Notes: a model not told the origin generated them from the letters alone. DNA of 13,028 nucleotides from CAZESH01 sp964514665 (GCA_964514665.1 CAZESH010000098.1:1-13028); one strand, 5' to 3'. Shown: positions 1-6,134, counted from the stretch's first letter. Numbers and translations are program-made.

Positions 1-1
1 G

Positions 2-97
2 GTGGAACGTTTCAAGCAGGAGTCGCTAAGCGGCCACATCACCTTGGAAAAAGGCGAGCGTTCGCGCATCGCCCAGTTGGCTACCGATTTGCTTTGA
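2..97 (+). CDS. 3' end of an unidentified gene (partial)
   Basis: An open frame runs from the left edge to a TGA at 95-97, giving 31 residues that begin VERFKQESLS and end in RIAQLATDLL. The gene starts outside the window. The residues are charged and look like an amphipathic C-terminal helix, with no membrane segment or recognisable motif, so I cannot assign a family. Codon use resembles the downstream genes. The frame is open only in this reading and stops just before a long non-coding stretch, which supports a real gene end. No terminator lies directly after the stop; the first strong hairpin with a T run on either strand is at 306-331. Confidence 0.55.
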   Translation: MERFKQESLSGHITLEKGERSRIAQLATDLL

Positions 98-124
98 GGT
101 TGAGACTTCGAGAAACCGTATAAT
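94..124 (+). promoter_or_regulatory. Possible promoter reading into the structured region
   Basis: A perfect -10 hexamer TATAAT lies at 119-124. The best -35 match is TTGAGG at 94-99, overlapping the stop codon of the upstream gene, but the spacing is 19 bases, longer than the usual 17. A second match, TTGAGA at 100-105, is too close (13). If active, transcription would begin near 131. The evidence is the hexamers alone. Confidence 0.35.
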
Positions 125-171
125 TAAATTAAGTCTTTTTGCCGGGTGGGGGGCATTTTCTTCCGTCGCTG

Positions 172-222
172 CCCAAAACCAGGAAATGGGATTAGAAATT
201 GCGGTATTTTCCCGGTTTTGGG
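172..222. repeat. 15-bp imperfect inverted repeat
   Basis: Arms 172-186 and 208-222 pair over 15 bases with one mismatch (A181 against C213) and a 21-base loop. The hairpin sits inside a second stem formed by 144-152 and 252-261, where a GGGTGGGGG run pairs with CCCCCAGCCC leaving G258 bulged. The absence of a T run argues against a simple terminator. Confidence 0.6.
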
Positions 223-305
223 AGGCGATCGCCAGGTCTCTACAGAAGATACCCCCAGCCCTATAGGTCTCAATTCAAGTTATTCTGAGTTTCTCGGGCA
301 GCCAA

Positions 306-331
306 AAACAACCGCCAAATGGCGGTTGTTT
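306..331. terminator. Perfect 11-bp hairpin, possible terminator
   Basis: Arms 306-316 and 321-331 are exactly complementary (AAACAACCGCC and its complement) with an AAAT loop. On the plus strand only three Ts follow the GC core before GA. On the minus strand the core is followed by TTTTT. It could end transcripts from either side but is a weaker terminator in the plus direction. It may close the upstream gene or be a part of the candidate structured RNA. Confidence 0.5.
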
Positions 332-356
332 GATTATCGACAAGGGTTCCCCTATT

Positions 357-590
357 TTCGAAAGGCATTTTGGGTTCCCCGGTGAGTTTGCTTTCCGTTG
401 CTTAAGGGAAGACCTGAGAGACCTAGTACCATGAAAGTCGGAGATCTCCGCTTTTAAGCATATGCTTCGATAGTTCTTGGTCTGTCAGGCCTGGACTGGT
501 CATTCAAACATCTCCGCCGGAAAGCAATCGAAACCCCAATCAGAAATCCCCCTCAGAACCGAGCTGCCGGGGTGTAAAATGCCTTTCGAA
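357..590. repeat. Nested inverted-repeat element of 234 bp
   Basis: The outer arms 357-371 and 576-590 are perfect 15-base inverted repeats beginning TTCGAAAGG. Inside them lie, in nested order, 377-382/567-572 (CCCCGG/CCGGGG), 388-397/518-527 (10 bp) and 439-445/510-516 (7 bp). The flanks (CCTAT to the left, CTTCA to the right) show no target-site duplication, which weakens the MITE explanation. GGGTTCCCC occurs twice, at 344-352 and 372-380 with small differences in flank. The nested arrangement is more typical of an RNA fold than of a random sequence. Confidence 0.55.
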
Positions 591-610
591 CTTCAAGGAA
601 GTGAATCCAA

Positions 611-636
611 AACCGATCTTCGGCGGTTATTTTTTT
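611..636 (+). terminator. Likely Rho-independent terminator
   Basis: AACCG at 611-615 pairs with CGGTT at 624-628 around the loop ATCTTCGG, followed by A and then seven Ts at 630-636. The stem is short (5 bp) but GC-rich and directly precedes the T run. An alternative pairing, CCGA/TCGG at 613-616/620-623, is also possible. It would stop transcripts coming from the structured region before the solute-binding-protein gene. Confidence 0.5.
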
Positions 637-657
637 CGCCAAAAGCAAAATGATTTT

Positions 658-666
658 TGATATAGT
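658..666 (+). promoter_or_regulatory. Extended -10 promoter for the 725 gene
   Basis: The sequence TGATATAGT gives an extended -10 (TG, one base, TATAGT) ending at 666. No good -35 lies 16-18 bases upstream, which is tolerated for extended -10 promoters. The predicted start near 673 leaves a leader of about 50 bases. Confidence 0.4.
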
Positions 667-724
667 AATAGGGAAGGATTGAAACGAGTCGGGAAGATGT
701 TTTATTCCAGAGAGGAGACAAGCC

Positions 725-2083
725 TTGACTGAGAAGAAAAGCTGGTATATTCTGTTTTCTGTCGTGATTTTAACCGTTTTAATCCTCACGCAGGTGATGG
801 GACAAGCAATCTTCGATCCGTCTGCCTATCAGCCTCCGAAGGAAAAGACGGCGTTGTCCGAACAGCCGGGCTTACGACAGCCTGTGCTGAAAAAGACCGA
901 GCTTCGCGTCGTCGTTTCAATGAAAGCCTCCGAATTTACTATGCTCCAGCAAATCAATCAAGCTTTTGAAAAGAAAAATCCAGAAATTAAAGTAATCTTG
1001 GACAATATCGCAGATACCGCGGCATATAGCGACTTGAAAGCCGCTGCAAGCTCTGGTTCGGCGGATGTGTTCCTGTTGGACAACTCTTGGGTTGGCGAGT
1101 TTTCGGCTAACGGCTTTCTGTCCAACAAGACGGACGAATGGTTTACCAATGACGTGCAAGCCAATCAATTCAGCCCGATTCTTAAACAGCTCAAGTGGAA
1201 CAAATACATATGGGGCATTCCTCTGGATGTCGACAGCTACGTGCTGGCATGGAACAAAAAGAATGTCGCGGCTTCCAAGCCTGCCAATCCGCCGGTTTCG
1301 GCCGAACAGCTGCTGGAGATCAATAAAACCGTGAAGGATCAGGGAAAGGATGCGGCAGCGATTGGTCTTTATGTCGATCCTCAGGATCCCGATGCCTTTT
1401 TATCCTTGATCTGGTCACTCGGCAGTACTTGGCCGCAGGAACAATCTGGAGCAGGCGGGCAGCAGCCGAGCGTTGCCGAGCTGTTAAACAGCTTTTACCT
1501 GTTAAAGGAAGGCGGCAAGCAAAATCCGGATTCCAAAACCGCCGCAGCATCGGAGCGATTGAACGGTTATCCATTTGTAACGGATCAATTTGATCCGTGG
1601 CAGCAGTTAAAACAAGGAAATATTACGTATATGATTGCCAAAGCTTCAAGCTATCTCGAGCAGCAAAGCGACAGCTTGGACGTCAGCTTTTTAACCCCGG
1701 CTTCCTCAAGCCGATCTTTCCACGGGGCAGCCTTAAGCGGAAGAAGCTTCACGATCTCGGCATACAGCAGGCAAATTCCGCAAGCGCTGCTGTGGATAGA
1801 GGAGGTCGTTTCTCAAGCCAATCAAGTCGATGCGCTGCACAAATCGCTGCTGCTGCCGGCGTGGGTCCCGGCATACGGCATGGCCGCCGGTCCGAACAGC
1901 GCTTTGATCGGGGAAATCCGCGACTCTGTACAAAAGGGACGGCTGTTATCGGTTGATCCTTCTCTGCATCAAACAAGAACGCAGCTAAGAGAATGGATCA
2001 CCATGTTCTATAGCGGGGAGATGACAGCGGATGAGCTGTGGGAAAAGCTGAAAAAGCTGCAGGAAGCCCGGCCGGCCCCTTAA
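725..2083 (+). CDS. Extracellular solute-binding protein, family 1-like, orphan
   Basis: This 452-residue protein resembles ABC-transporter sugar-type solute-binding proteins (SBP_bac_1). Residues 6-24 form one hydrophobic segment after MTEKK; there is no lipobox cysteine, so it is probably held by an uncleaved N-terminal anchor or cleaved by signal peptidase I. After a proline-rich linker (about 31-55) the fold begins at ELRVVVSMKASEF, followed by family-like stretches ADVFLLDNSWVGEF, WGIPLDVDSYVLAWNKK and a C-terminal helical region. The TTG start at 725 is supported by GAGGAG at 712-717, 7 bases upstream. No permease or ATPase gene lies beside it, so its transporter is elsewhere or it serves as a sensor or binding protein without one. 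Its ligand is unknown. It ends 3 bases from the convergent gene, with no obvious terminator between them. Confidence 0.85.
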   Translation: MTEKKSWYILFSVVILTVLILTQVMGQAIFDPSAYQPPKEKTALSEQPGLRQPVLKKTELRVVVSMKASEFTMLQQINQAFEKKNPEIKVILDNIADTAAYSDLKAAASSGSADVFLLDNSWVGEFSANGFLSNKTDEWFTNDVQANQFSPILKQLKWNKYIWGIPLDVDSYVLAWNKKNVAASKPANPPVSAEQLLEINKTVKDQGKDAAAIGLYVDPQDPDAFLSLIWSLGSTWPQEQSGAGGQQPSVAELLNSFYLLKEGGKQNPDSKTAAASERLNGYPFVTDQFDPWQQLKQGNITYMIAKASSYLEQQSDSLDVSFLTPASSSRSFHGAALSGRSFTISAYSRQIPQALLWIEEVVSQANQVDALHKSLLLPAWVPAYGMAAGPNSALIGEIRDSVQKGRLLSVDPSLHQTRTQLREWITMFYSGEMTADELWEKLKKLQEARPAP

Positions 2084-2086
2084 ATT

Positions 2087-3175
2087 TTATTGGGAAAGAT
2101 CGAAAGAAAAGTCGACGTTCAGCACGTTTTGCCCGATGTTTACTGCGGTGGCGATCAAGAATGAAGCGATCTGCTTCGGATAGATCGACAGATCGATCTG
2201 CTCCTGCAGGGCTTGGATGGTAGTATCCGGCAGCTGAAAGCCGTTGTAGCTCAAACCGTCAATCACGAACCGCAGCGCGTTTTCAGGCTTCTCTTCGAGC
2301 AAATAATGTCCCGTCAGCTGCAGGGACGATCCGTCCTGTTTGGCGTCAAGCGTAATCTTGTCTTTGGAGAAAGTGTAGGTTACATGATTAAACAACGGGT
2401 CTTTGCTGCGCAAAAAATCCGTCAGCTCCGTATCCTTGATGGAGAGCACATAAGCAAAACCGTCCATTTTCAGACTGTCCTGATGGGAGGACAAATAGTC
2501 GGGAAGCTGTTTCATCGCTGACGACATCGCTTCCAGATAGCCTTTGAAAAGCGGCAGTCCCTTTTGCTCCCAGGAGCTGTTCAAGTCGCTGATTTGTTGT
2601 TTGATTTCCGCCCCGTTGCGGGCAGCGGACAGCTCGCTGTCGAGCTCTTGCTGCATGGCGACGAGCCGCTCCTTTTGCGCCAGAAAGGCATCCTTGAGCT
2701 TTTTTAATTCCAGCCTGCTTTGTCCCAGCTGTGTGTTCAGTTCCGCCAGCTGGCGAATGCTGCTTTGATGCTGCTTCAGTGTTCGGATGTCGTTAGCCAT
2801 TACAATATTTAAATAATCATAAACGGTCATCCAATCCTGAAAGCTTTTGGCGTGAAACAGCAGCAGCCATAGCGAGCTGCGTTCCCCCATATAATAAGAC
2901 CGCAGAATTTTTCCGGCGTACTCGCGGCTTTGTGCGGTTTTCAGCTCCAGCTCGGTGGTCTTCTTCAGATTGCTGTCGATTTGGCTGCTGAGACCCGTCT
3001 CCTGCTGCGTCAGGCGGCTGACCTCGCGATCGATTTCATGAATGGTCAATCCTTTTTGCAGCAGCTTCTTCGCATCCTCCAATGAAGTATCTGCAAATGC
3101 CGGACGGTTGGTTGGCGTAAGAAAGACGAGGAGTAAAAGGATGACGGCAACGGTATGAGAAACTGTTTTTGGCAA
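2087..3175 (-). CDS. Secreted coiled-coil protein, CwlO/PcsB-like N-terminus with YpmS-like C-terminus
   Basis: The 362-residue product has a signal peptide (hydrophobic 8-20, likely cut after PAFA at about 28). Residues 31-130 resemble the PcsB/CwlO coiled-coil domain, including the stretch ILRSYYMGERSSLWLLLF with SFQDWMTVYDYL, where the family has a short helix after a tyrosine-rich motif. A second coiled coil covers about 130-205. The family normally ends in an NlpC/P60 or M23 peptidase, but none is present here. Residues 235-362 (LQLTGHYLLEE, LRFVIDGLSYNGFQLP, then a helix IQALQEQIDL) recall the lipid-binding-like YpmS/DUF2140 domain. A role at the membrane-wall interface, perhaps regulating a hydrolase as PcsB-type coiled coils do with FtsX, is inference. 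The TTG start at 3175 has GGGGGG 9 bases upstream. Confidence is high for the gene and moderate for the domain calls. Confidence 0.8.
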   Translation of the reverse strand: MPKTVSHTVAVILLLLVFLTPTNRPAFADTSLEDAKKLLQKGLTIHEIDREVSRLTQQETGLSSQIDSNLKKTTELELKTAQSREYAGKILRSYYMGERSSLWLLLFHAKSFQDWMTVYDYLNIVMANDIRTLKQHQSSIRQLAELNTQLGQSRLELKKLKDAFLAQKERLVAMQQELDSELSAARNGAEIKQQISDLNSSWEQKGLPLFKGYLEAMSSAMKQLPDYLSSHQDSLKMDGFAYVLSIKDTELTDFLRSKDPLFNHVTYTFSKDKITLDAKQDGSSLQLTGHYLLEEKPENALRFVIDGLSYNGFQLPDTTIQALQEQIDLSIYPKQIASFLIATAVNIGQNVLNVDFSFDLSQ

Positions 3176-3280
3176 GACAAAACGCCCCCCTGAAGGTACC
3201 TCTACGAACAGATTATCATAAAAACAAAGAAAACATGCCTAAAAAACTTCATTCCTTTCAGACGATTTGCCTGTCAATAA

Positions 3281-3316
3281 AAACCCGCCGCTAATCGTAT
3301 AGATTAGGGCGGGTTT
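3281..3316 (-). terminator. Terminator of the lipoprotein gene
   Basis: Arms 3281-3296 and 3302-3316 pair over 15 bp with one bulged base (G3290) around the loop GTATA. Read on the minus strand the stem ends in GGGTTTTTATT, a typical T run. It lies 23 bases past the lipoprotein stop codon, so it separates that gene from the coiled-coil gene further along the same strand. Confidence 0.85.
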
Positions 3317-3338
3317 GGAAGATATCCGTTCTGGCTGC

Positions 3339-4292
3339 TTACTTTGCCGCGGGAAGCAAAAGCTTGAACAGATCGGTCAAGGATTTGGTGTTTTCCGGTA
3401 TTTTCATGGTGAAGGCCGGGTTCTGGTTGATGTTGTCGTAAGCATTTTCCATTTGCAGCTTTATCTTGAATGGCTTTGATTGGGCATCGGTTGCAGTTGC
3501 GTCAAGGTTGATCGACTCCCTGCGAACAAAGCCGTCTTTATCCATTGACACGCTGATTTCCAACGGTTGATTCAGCACCGATGTGCCCAGCTTCGCTTTC
3601 CAATCGCTTACAGTTTGATCGGTAATCGGAAAGCCGGCGTTTTTCAGTGTCTCGGAAAATTGCGGAAGCTGCTCGGATAGGGCTTTTTGAAAGGTCTGCC
3701 AGTTCTTTGGTTCGATCACGATTTTTACCGTATTGAATTCGCTGTCCGCGGCTTGCTTTCCTTGCCCGAACGATTTCGGATCGATCACCGTGATCAGGTC
3801 TTTCATCAAGGTGGAAGAAATTTGGCTGGCTTGCTTGACCTTTTCCGGGGTAAAGGGATTGTTTTGCTTCGAAAAAGCGCTCAATTCCTGCAAATCGGCC
3901 TGAAAAAATTCCTCCGGTTTATTGACGACTGGCAAGTGCACATACATTTTGTTATCCTTGATCAATAGAGGGATTTCCCAGGTGGTATCGGTACCTTCCG
4001 GTGCAACGGACAGCTTGCTCTCGAGCCTTACGGGATCGCTGCTGGCAGTACCCTGCCAGGTAACGGCGCTTTGTTTAATCAATGCCAGCAAGGGAGAGGT
4101 CAGCGGATTTTTTGCCGTCGGCGTTTCGTCCGAGCTGAGCTTGGCCTTGCCGCTAAAGCTGTAATTTTGCATTTCCGTCTGCTTGCCGTAAGCGTTCATA
4201 AGCTGCTCTTTCAGTTTCTTGCCGTCACTGCATGCGCTGACCAACAAAGTTAAGATGAGAATTGTGAGTAGGGATGATGCGATTTTTTTCAT
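3339..4292 (-). CDS. Lipoprotein, LppX/LprG- or DUF6612-like
   Basis: A 317-residue lipoprotein: MKK, a hydrophobic segment at 5-18, and the lipobox LVSAC with Cys21 as the predicted lipidation site. The body begins with a helix (KLKEQLMNAYGKQ) and the sequence MQNYSFSGKAKLS, then alternating strands, ending in AFTMKIPENTKSLTDLF. This arrangement resembles the curved-sheet LolA/LppX/LprG fold and Paenibacillus DUF6612 proteins; function is unknown, with lipid or wall-polymer handling a possibility only. I chose ATG at 4292 because GAAGGAG ends 10 bases upstream. A TTG at 4301 in the same frame is one base from that site, too close. It has its own promoter (4328-4356) and terminator, so it is monocistronic. 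Confidence 0.85.
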   Translation of the reverse strand: MKKIASSLLTILILTLLVSACSDGKKLKEQLMNAYGKQTEMQNYSFSGKAKLSSDETPTAKNPLTSPLLALIKQSAVTWQGTASSDPVRLESKLSVAPEGTDTTWEIPLLIKDNKMYVHLPVVNKPEEFFQADLQELSAFSKQNNPFTPEKVKQASQISSTLMKDLITVIDPKSFGQGKQAADSEFNTVKIVIEPKNWQTFQKALSEQLPQFSETLKNAGFPITDQTVSDWKAKLGTSVLNQPLEISVSMDKDGFVRRESINLDATATDAQSKPFKIKLQMENAYDNINQNPAFTMKIPENTKSLTDLFKLLLPAAK

Positions 4293-4327
4293 GTCAGCCA
4301 ATCTCCTTCTATCAAATGCTAATATTC

Positions 4328-4356
4328 ATTATAACGGTTCGTTTCGACTTTGTCTT
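4328..4356 (-). promoter_or_regulatory. SigA-type promoter of the lipoprotein gene
   Basis: On the minus strand AAGACA (plus 4351-4356) lies exactly 17 bases before a perfect TATAAT (plus 4328-4333). The predicted start is near 4321, giving a leader of about 29 bases to the ATG at 4292. No equally good promoter is visible for the divergent methyltransferase gene. Confidence 0.65.
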
Positions 4357-4410
4357 TATCCAAAAGGTTGCAAATTGCGTCTCGATGATCTGAAGAAAGA
4401 AGGTACCGCA

Positions 4411-5535
4411 ATGATTGGACAAGCCTCCGGACAACCGCAGCTAATTGCCGCTCTGGTTGCGGCGATTCGTTCTGCGCCGGATAAAAGCATCTCTTTTCGC
4501 GATTACATGGATCTGGTATTGTATCATCCGGAGTTCGGATATTATATGGCGGACCGGCCCAAAATCGGAACGCAAGGAGATTTTTACACAAGTTCTCAGA
4601 TTGGTTCGATTATGGGCGAGATGCTCGCACACGCCTTTGTGCGACGCAGTGAGGACTTGGACGGGAAACTGCGCATAGTGGAATGGGGAGCGGGCAGCGG
4701 CCGGCTGGCGCGGCAAATTCTAGATGAGATCAGCAGCCGCTTCCCGCAGCATTACGATAATTTGACATACACGCTCATTGATGCAAGTGCTTTTCACAGA
4801 AAAATGCAGAGCGAAACACTTTCCGGGCATATCCGCAAAATTGCGCAAATGACCGGAGATGAGTGGTTTGCTCAAGGGCCTTACGAGAATGTCATTGTCT
4901 TCTCCAACGAGCTGATCGACGCCTTCCCCGTACACCGTATTCGCAAACGGCAAGGACAAATGATGGAGGTTTTCGTTGCTTGGGACATGGAGCAGGCGGC
5001 ATTTTACGAAACACTTCACCCGCTGTCCAAGCAGCTGGAGGCATTCCTTGCGAGAAATCCCGCCGATTTGAGGGAGCAGCAGGAAGCGGAAGTAAACACG
5101 GCTGCCGAAGCTTGGCTGACGAGGACGGCGAAAACGATAAAGTCGGGTATTTTGCTGACTATCGATTATGGCGATACGCGGGAGGAGCTTTATGCCGCCC
5201 ATAGAATGAAAGGCACCTTGATGTGCTACCGCAATCATACGGCCAACGATAATCCCTATCGATTTGTCGGCGAGCAGGACATTACCGCGCATGTAAATTT
5301 TTCTTCGCTCATAGCGGCAGGAGAAATGCTTGGGTTTAAGGAATGGAGCTTGCTCACGCAAAAGCGATTTCTCATATCCGAAGGGATATTGGACAAGCTT
5401 CAGTCCCATGCGGCGTTGGATCCCTTCGACCCGGCAGCGAAGAAGAACAGGGCGATCCGGCAGCTTTTGCTCAGCGATCAGATGAGCGAGCTGTTCAAGG
5501 TGCTGGAGCAAAGAAAAAAGGTGGAGGAGCGCTAG
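4411..5535 (+). CDS. MidA/NDUFAF7-family SAM-dependent methyltransferase
   Basis: The 374-residue protein belongs to the class I methyltransferase family of NDUFAF7, which methylates an arginine of a mitochondrial complex I subunit in eukaryotes; bacterial substrates are unknown. Family marks are HPEFGYYM (39-46), GDFYTSSQIG then MGEMLAH (56-74), the SAM-binding motif EWGAGSGRLA (91-100), SNELIDAFPV (165-174) and IDYGD (251-255) followed by the Cys/Tyr/Arg-rich MCYRNH. Length is normal for the family. The frame is open from 4219, but ATG 4411 has AAGAAGG 7 bases upstream and matches the family N-terminus; the earlier part would overlap the divergent promoter. Homologues sit near yqgY and comG genes in other Bacillales, agreeing with the DUF2626 neighbour here. 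The stop codon lies in the loop of a terminator. Confidence 0.9.
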   Translation: MIGQASGQPQLIAALVAAIRSAPDKSISFRDYMDLVLYHPEFGYYMADRPKIGTQGDFYTSSQIGSIMGEMLAHAFVRRSEDLDGKLRIVEWGAGSGRLARQILDEISSRFPQHYDNLTYTLIDASAFHRKMQSETLSGHIRKIAQMTGDEWFAQGPYENVIVFSNELIDAFPVHRIRKRQGQMMEVFVAWDMEQAAFYETLHPLSKQLEAFLARNPADLREQQEAEVNTAAEAWLTRTAKTIKSGILLTIDYGDTREELYAAHRMKGTLMCYRNHTANDNPYRFVGEQDITAHVNFSSLIAAGEMLGFKEWSLLTQKRFLISEGILDKLQSHAALDPFDPAAKKNRAIRQLLLSDQMSELFKVLEQRKKVEER

Positions 5536-5552
5536 GCTCTTCCACCTTTTTT
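5514..5552. terminator. Bidirectional terminator overlapping the methyltransferase stop codon
   Basis: Arms 5514-5529 and 5537-5552 form a 16-bp stem (one G-U pair) with loop 5530-5536, which contains the TAG stop. The plus strand ends in TTTTTT, and the minus strand also ends in a T run because the left arm begins with six As. It lies 23 bases beyond the stop of the convergent DUF2626 gene and can serve both genes. Confidence 0.9.
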
Positions 5553-5575
5553 ATACTTTTCGGCACCGCAGCGGA

Positions 5576-5818
5576 TCAGTAAAGCGGCATTTTAAAGAAA
5601 GACCAGTACGTAATTCCGGTGAAGGAAAGAATCAAGTAACCCCAGAAAAGCAAAACGTAGGTTTTTTCCGACAAATTCATATATCCCAAAAGGACGAAGG
5701 CGGCAGTTTGAAAGAAAAACAAAAGCGCCATTTGATTAAATTTTCCTGCCAGAGCCATAAGCGCAATCACGAGCGTCCAAAACCCGAGAACACGGAACAT
5801 TCTGCCGTTAATTCCCAT
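5576..5818 (-). CDS. DUF2626 family small membrane protein (YqgY-like)
   Basis: An 80-residue membrane protein, starting MGINGRMFRVLGFW and ending YWSFFKMPLY. It has three hydrophobic segments, at about 8-25, 29-47 and 52-73. Length and motifs (RMFRVLGFW near the start, ALLFFFQT, YxxLFWGYL) match DUF2626, a Firmicutes family that includes Bacillus subtilis YqgY, of unknown function. I prefer ATG 5818 because AAGGAAGGGGG lies about 10 bases upstream; the in-frame ATG at 5845 precedes that site and would add nine atypical residues. A good promoter is at 5881-5909. Confidence 0.88.
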   Translation of the reverse strand: MGINGRMFRVLGFWTLVIALMALAGKFNQMALLFFFQTAAFVLLGYMNLSEKTYVLLFWGYLILSFTGITYWSFFKMPLY

Positions 5819-6134
5819 GCAATTCCATCCCCCTTCCTTAGTCACATCTTTTATGTATTCAGCAAATAAACCTAAAGTTTATTATAGCGTTTGCCTCCAT
5901 CAGTGTAAACGGTGTTCGTGACAAATTTGCGAACATTTTAAAAATTTGCGGGTTATTTTTTAATCTTGTCCCTTTCCTTCTTGCGTTATGTATGAGTTCA
6001 AAAAAAAATGGCAATACAAAGTAGTATAGAAATAGATTCTATGAACTCTATTATGAGCATAGAGATAAAATAAGGTAATTTTTTCAAAGAACGAGTTGTC
6101 CGTTCCTGAGTATAGTAAGGAGGTTTTTGATTTT
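5819..6134. other. Intergenic region between DUF2626 and rsfA genes
   Basis: This 316-base region between divergent genes holds the DUF2626 promoter at 5881-5909, a GTTCG/CGAAC dyad at 5914-5934, two direct copies of AAATTTGCG at 5923-5931 and 5942-5950, an A-rich run at 6000-6008, and a CTCTAT/ATAGAG dyad at 6046-6051/6059-6064. A TAAAAT at 6066-6071 could be a -10 box for rsfA but has a poor -35. I found no convincing SigF or SigG promoter by eye. Confidence 0.6.
5881..5909 (-). promoter_or_regulatory. SigA-type promoter of the DUF2626 gene
   Basis: On the minus strand TTTACA (plus 5904-5909) is followed after exactly 17 bases by TATAAT (plus 5881-5886). The transcript would begin near 5874, with a leader of about 55 bases. 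A 7-bp dyad (5865-5871/5877-5883) overlaps the -10 box and start site. Confidence 0.8.

Larger units (their letters stand above)
131..637 (+). ncRNA. Candidate structured RNA, family unknown
   Basis: A transcript starting after the TATAAT at 119-124 and ending in the T run at 630-636 would be about 500 nt. Within it are stems 144-152/252-261 (one bulged base), 172-186/208-222 (one mismatch), 306-316/321-331 (perfect), 357-371/576-590 (perfect), 377-382/567-572, 388-397/518-527 and 439-445/510-516. The last four are strictly nested. I compared it by eye with what I recall of 6S RNA, SRP RNA, RNase P RNA, tmRNA and common riboswitches, and none fits. Transcription and strand are inferred; the pairing is seen. 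It could instead be two repeat elements lying side by side. Confidence 0.3.
98..724. other. Gene-poor intergenic region rich in inverted repeats
   Basis: This 627-base stretch has no convincing protein gene. The ORFs at 146-385 (plus) and 553-789 (minus) lack a good ribosome binding site and a recognisable product. It contains a TATAAT box at 119-124, nested stems at 144-261 and 172-222, a perfect 11-bp hairpin at 306-331, a larger nested fold at 357-590, a terminator-like hairpin at 611-636, and the promoter of the next gene at about 658-666. Short 7-base words also repeat: AGGTCTC at 234-240 and 265-271, and its complement GAGACCT at 418-424. A structured RNA gene or non-autonomous repeat elements are the two best explanations. 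Confidence 0.6.

Noticed and set aside
146..385. 79-codon plus-strand ORF in the left intergenic region
   Set aside because: No proper ribosome binding site, no recognisable protein features, and it runs straight through several inverted repeats that better explain the sequence.
411..450. Possible group II intron domain V around GAAAGTCGG
   Set aside because: The catalytic triad, the GNRA loop and the characteristic 34-nt hairpin are absent, and no intron-encoded protein is nearby.
553..789. 78-codon minus-strand ORF
   Set aside because: It overlaps the start of the solute-binding-protein gene, a terminator and the 357-590 inverted repeat, and shows no family features.
4219..4410. Longer N-terminus for the methyltransferase (frame open from 4219)
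   Set aside because: The extension overlaps the divergent lipoprotein gene and its promoter, and a good ribosome binding site with a family-like N-terminus is at 4411.
4720..5511. 263-codon minus-strand ORF
   Set aside because: It lies wholly antisense to the conserved methyltransferase gene and has no family features; it is a shadow of that gene's codon bias.
5914..5934. LexA (SOS) box
   Set aside because: The order is GTTCG-N11-CGAAC, the reverse of the Bacillus box CGAAC-N4-GTTCG, so it does not fit.
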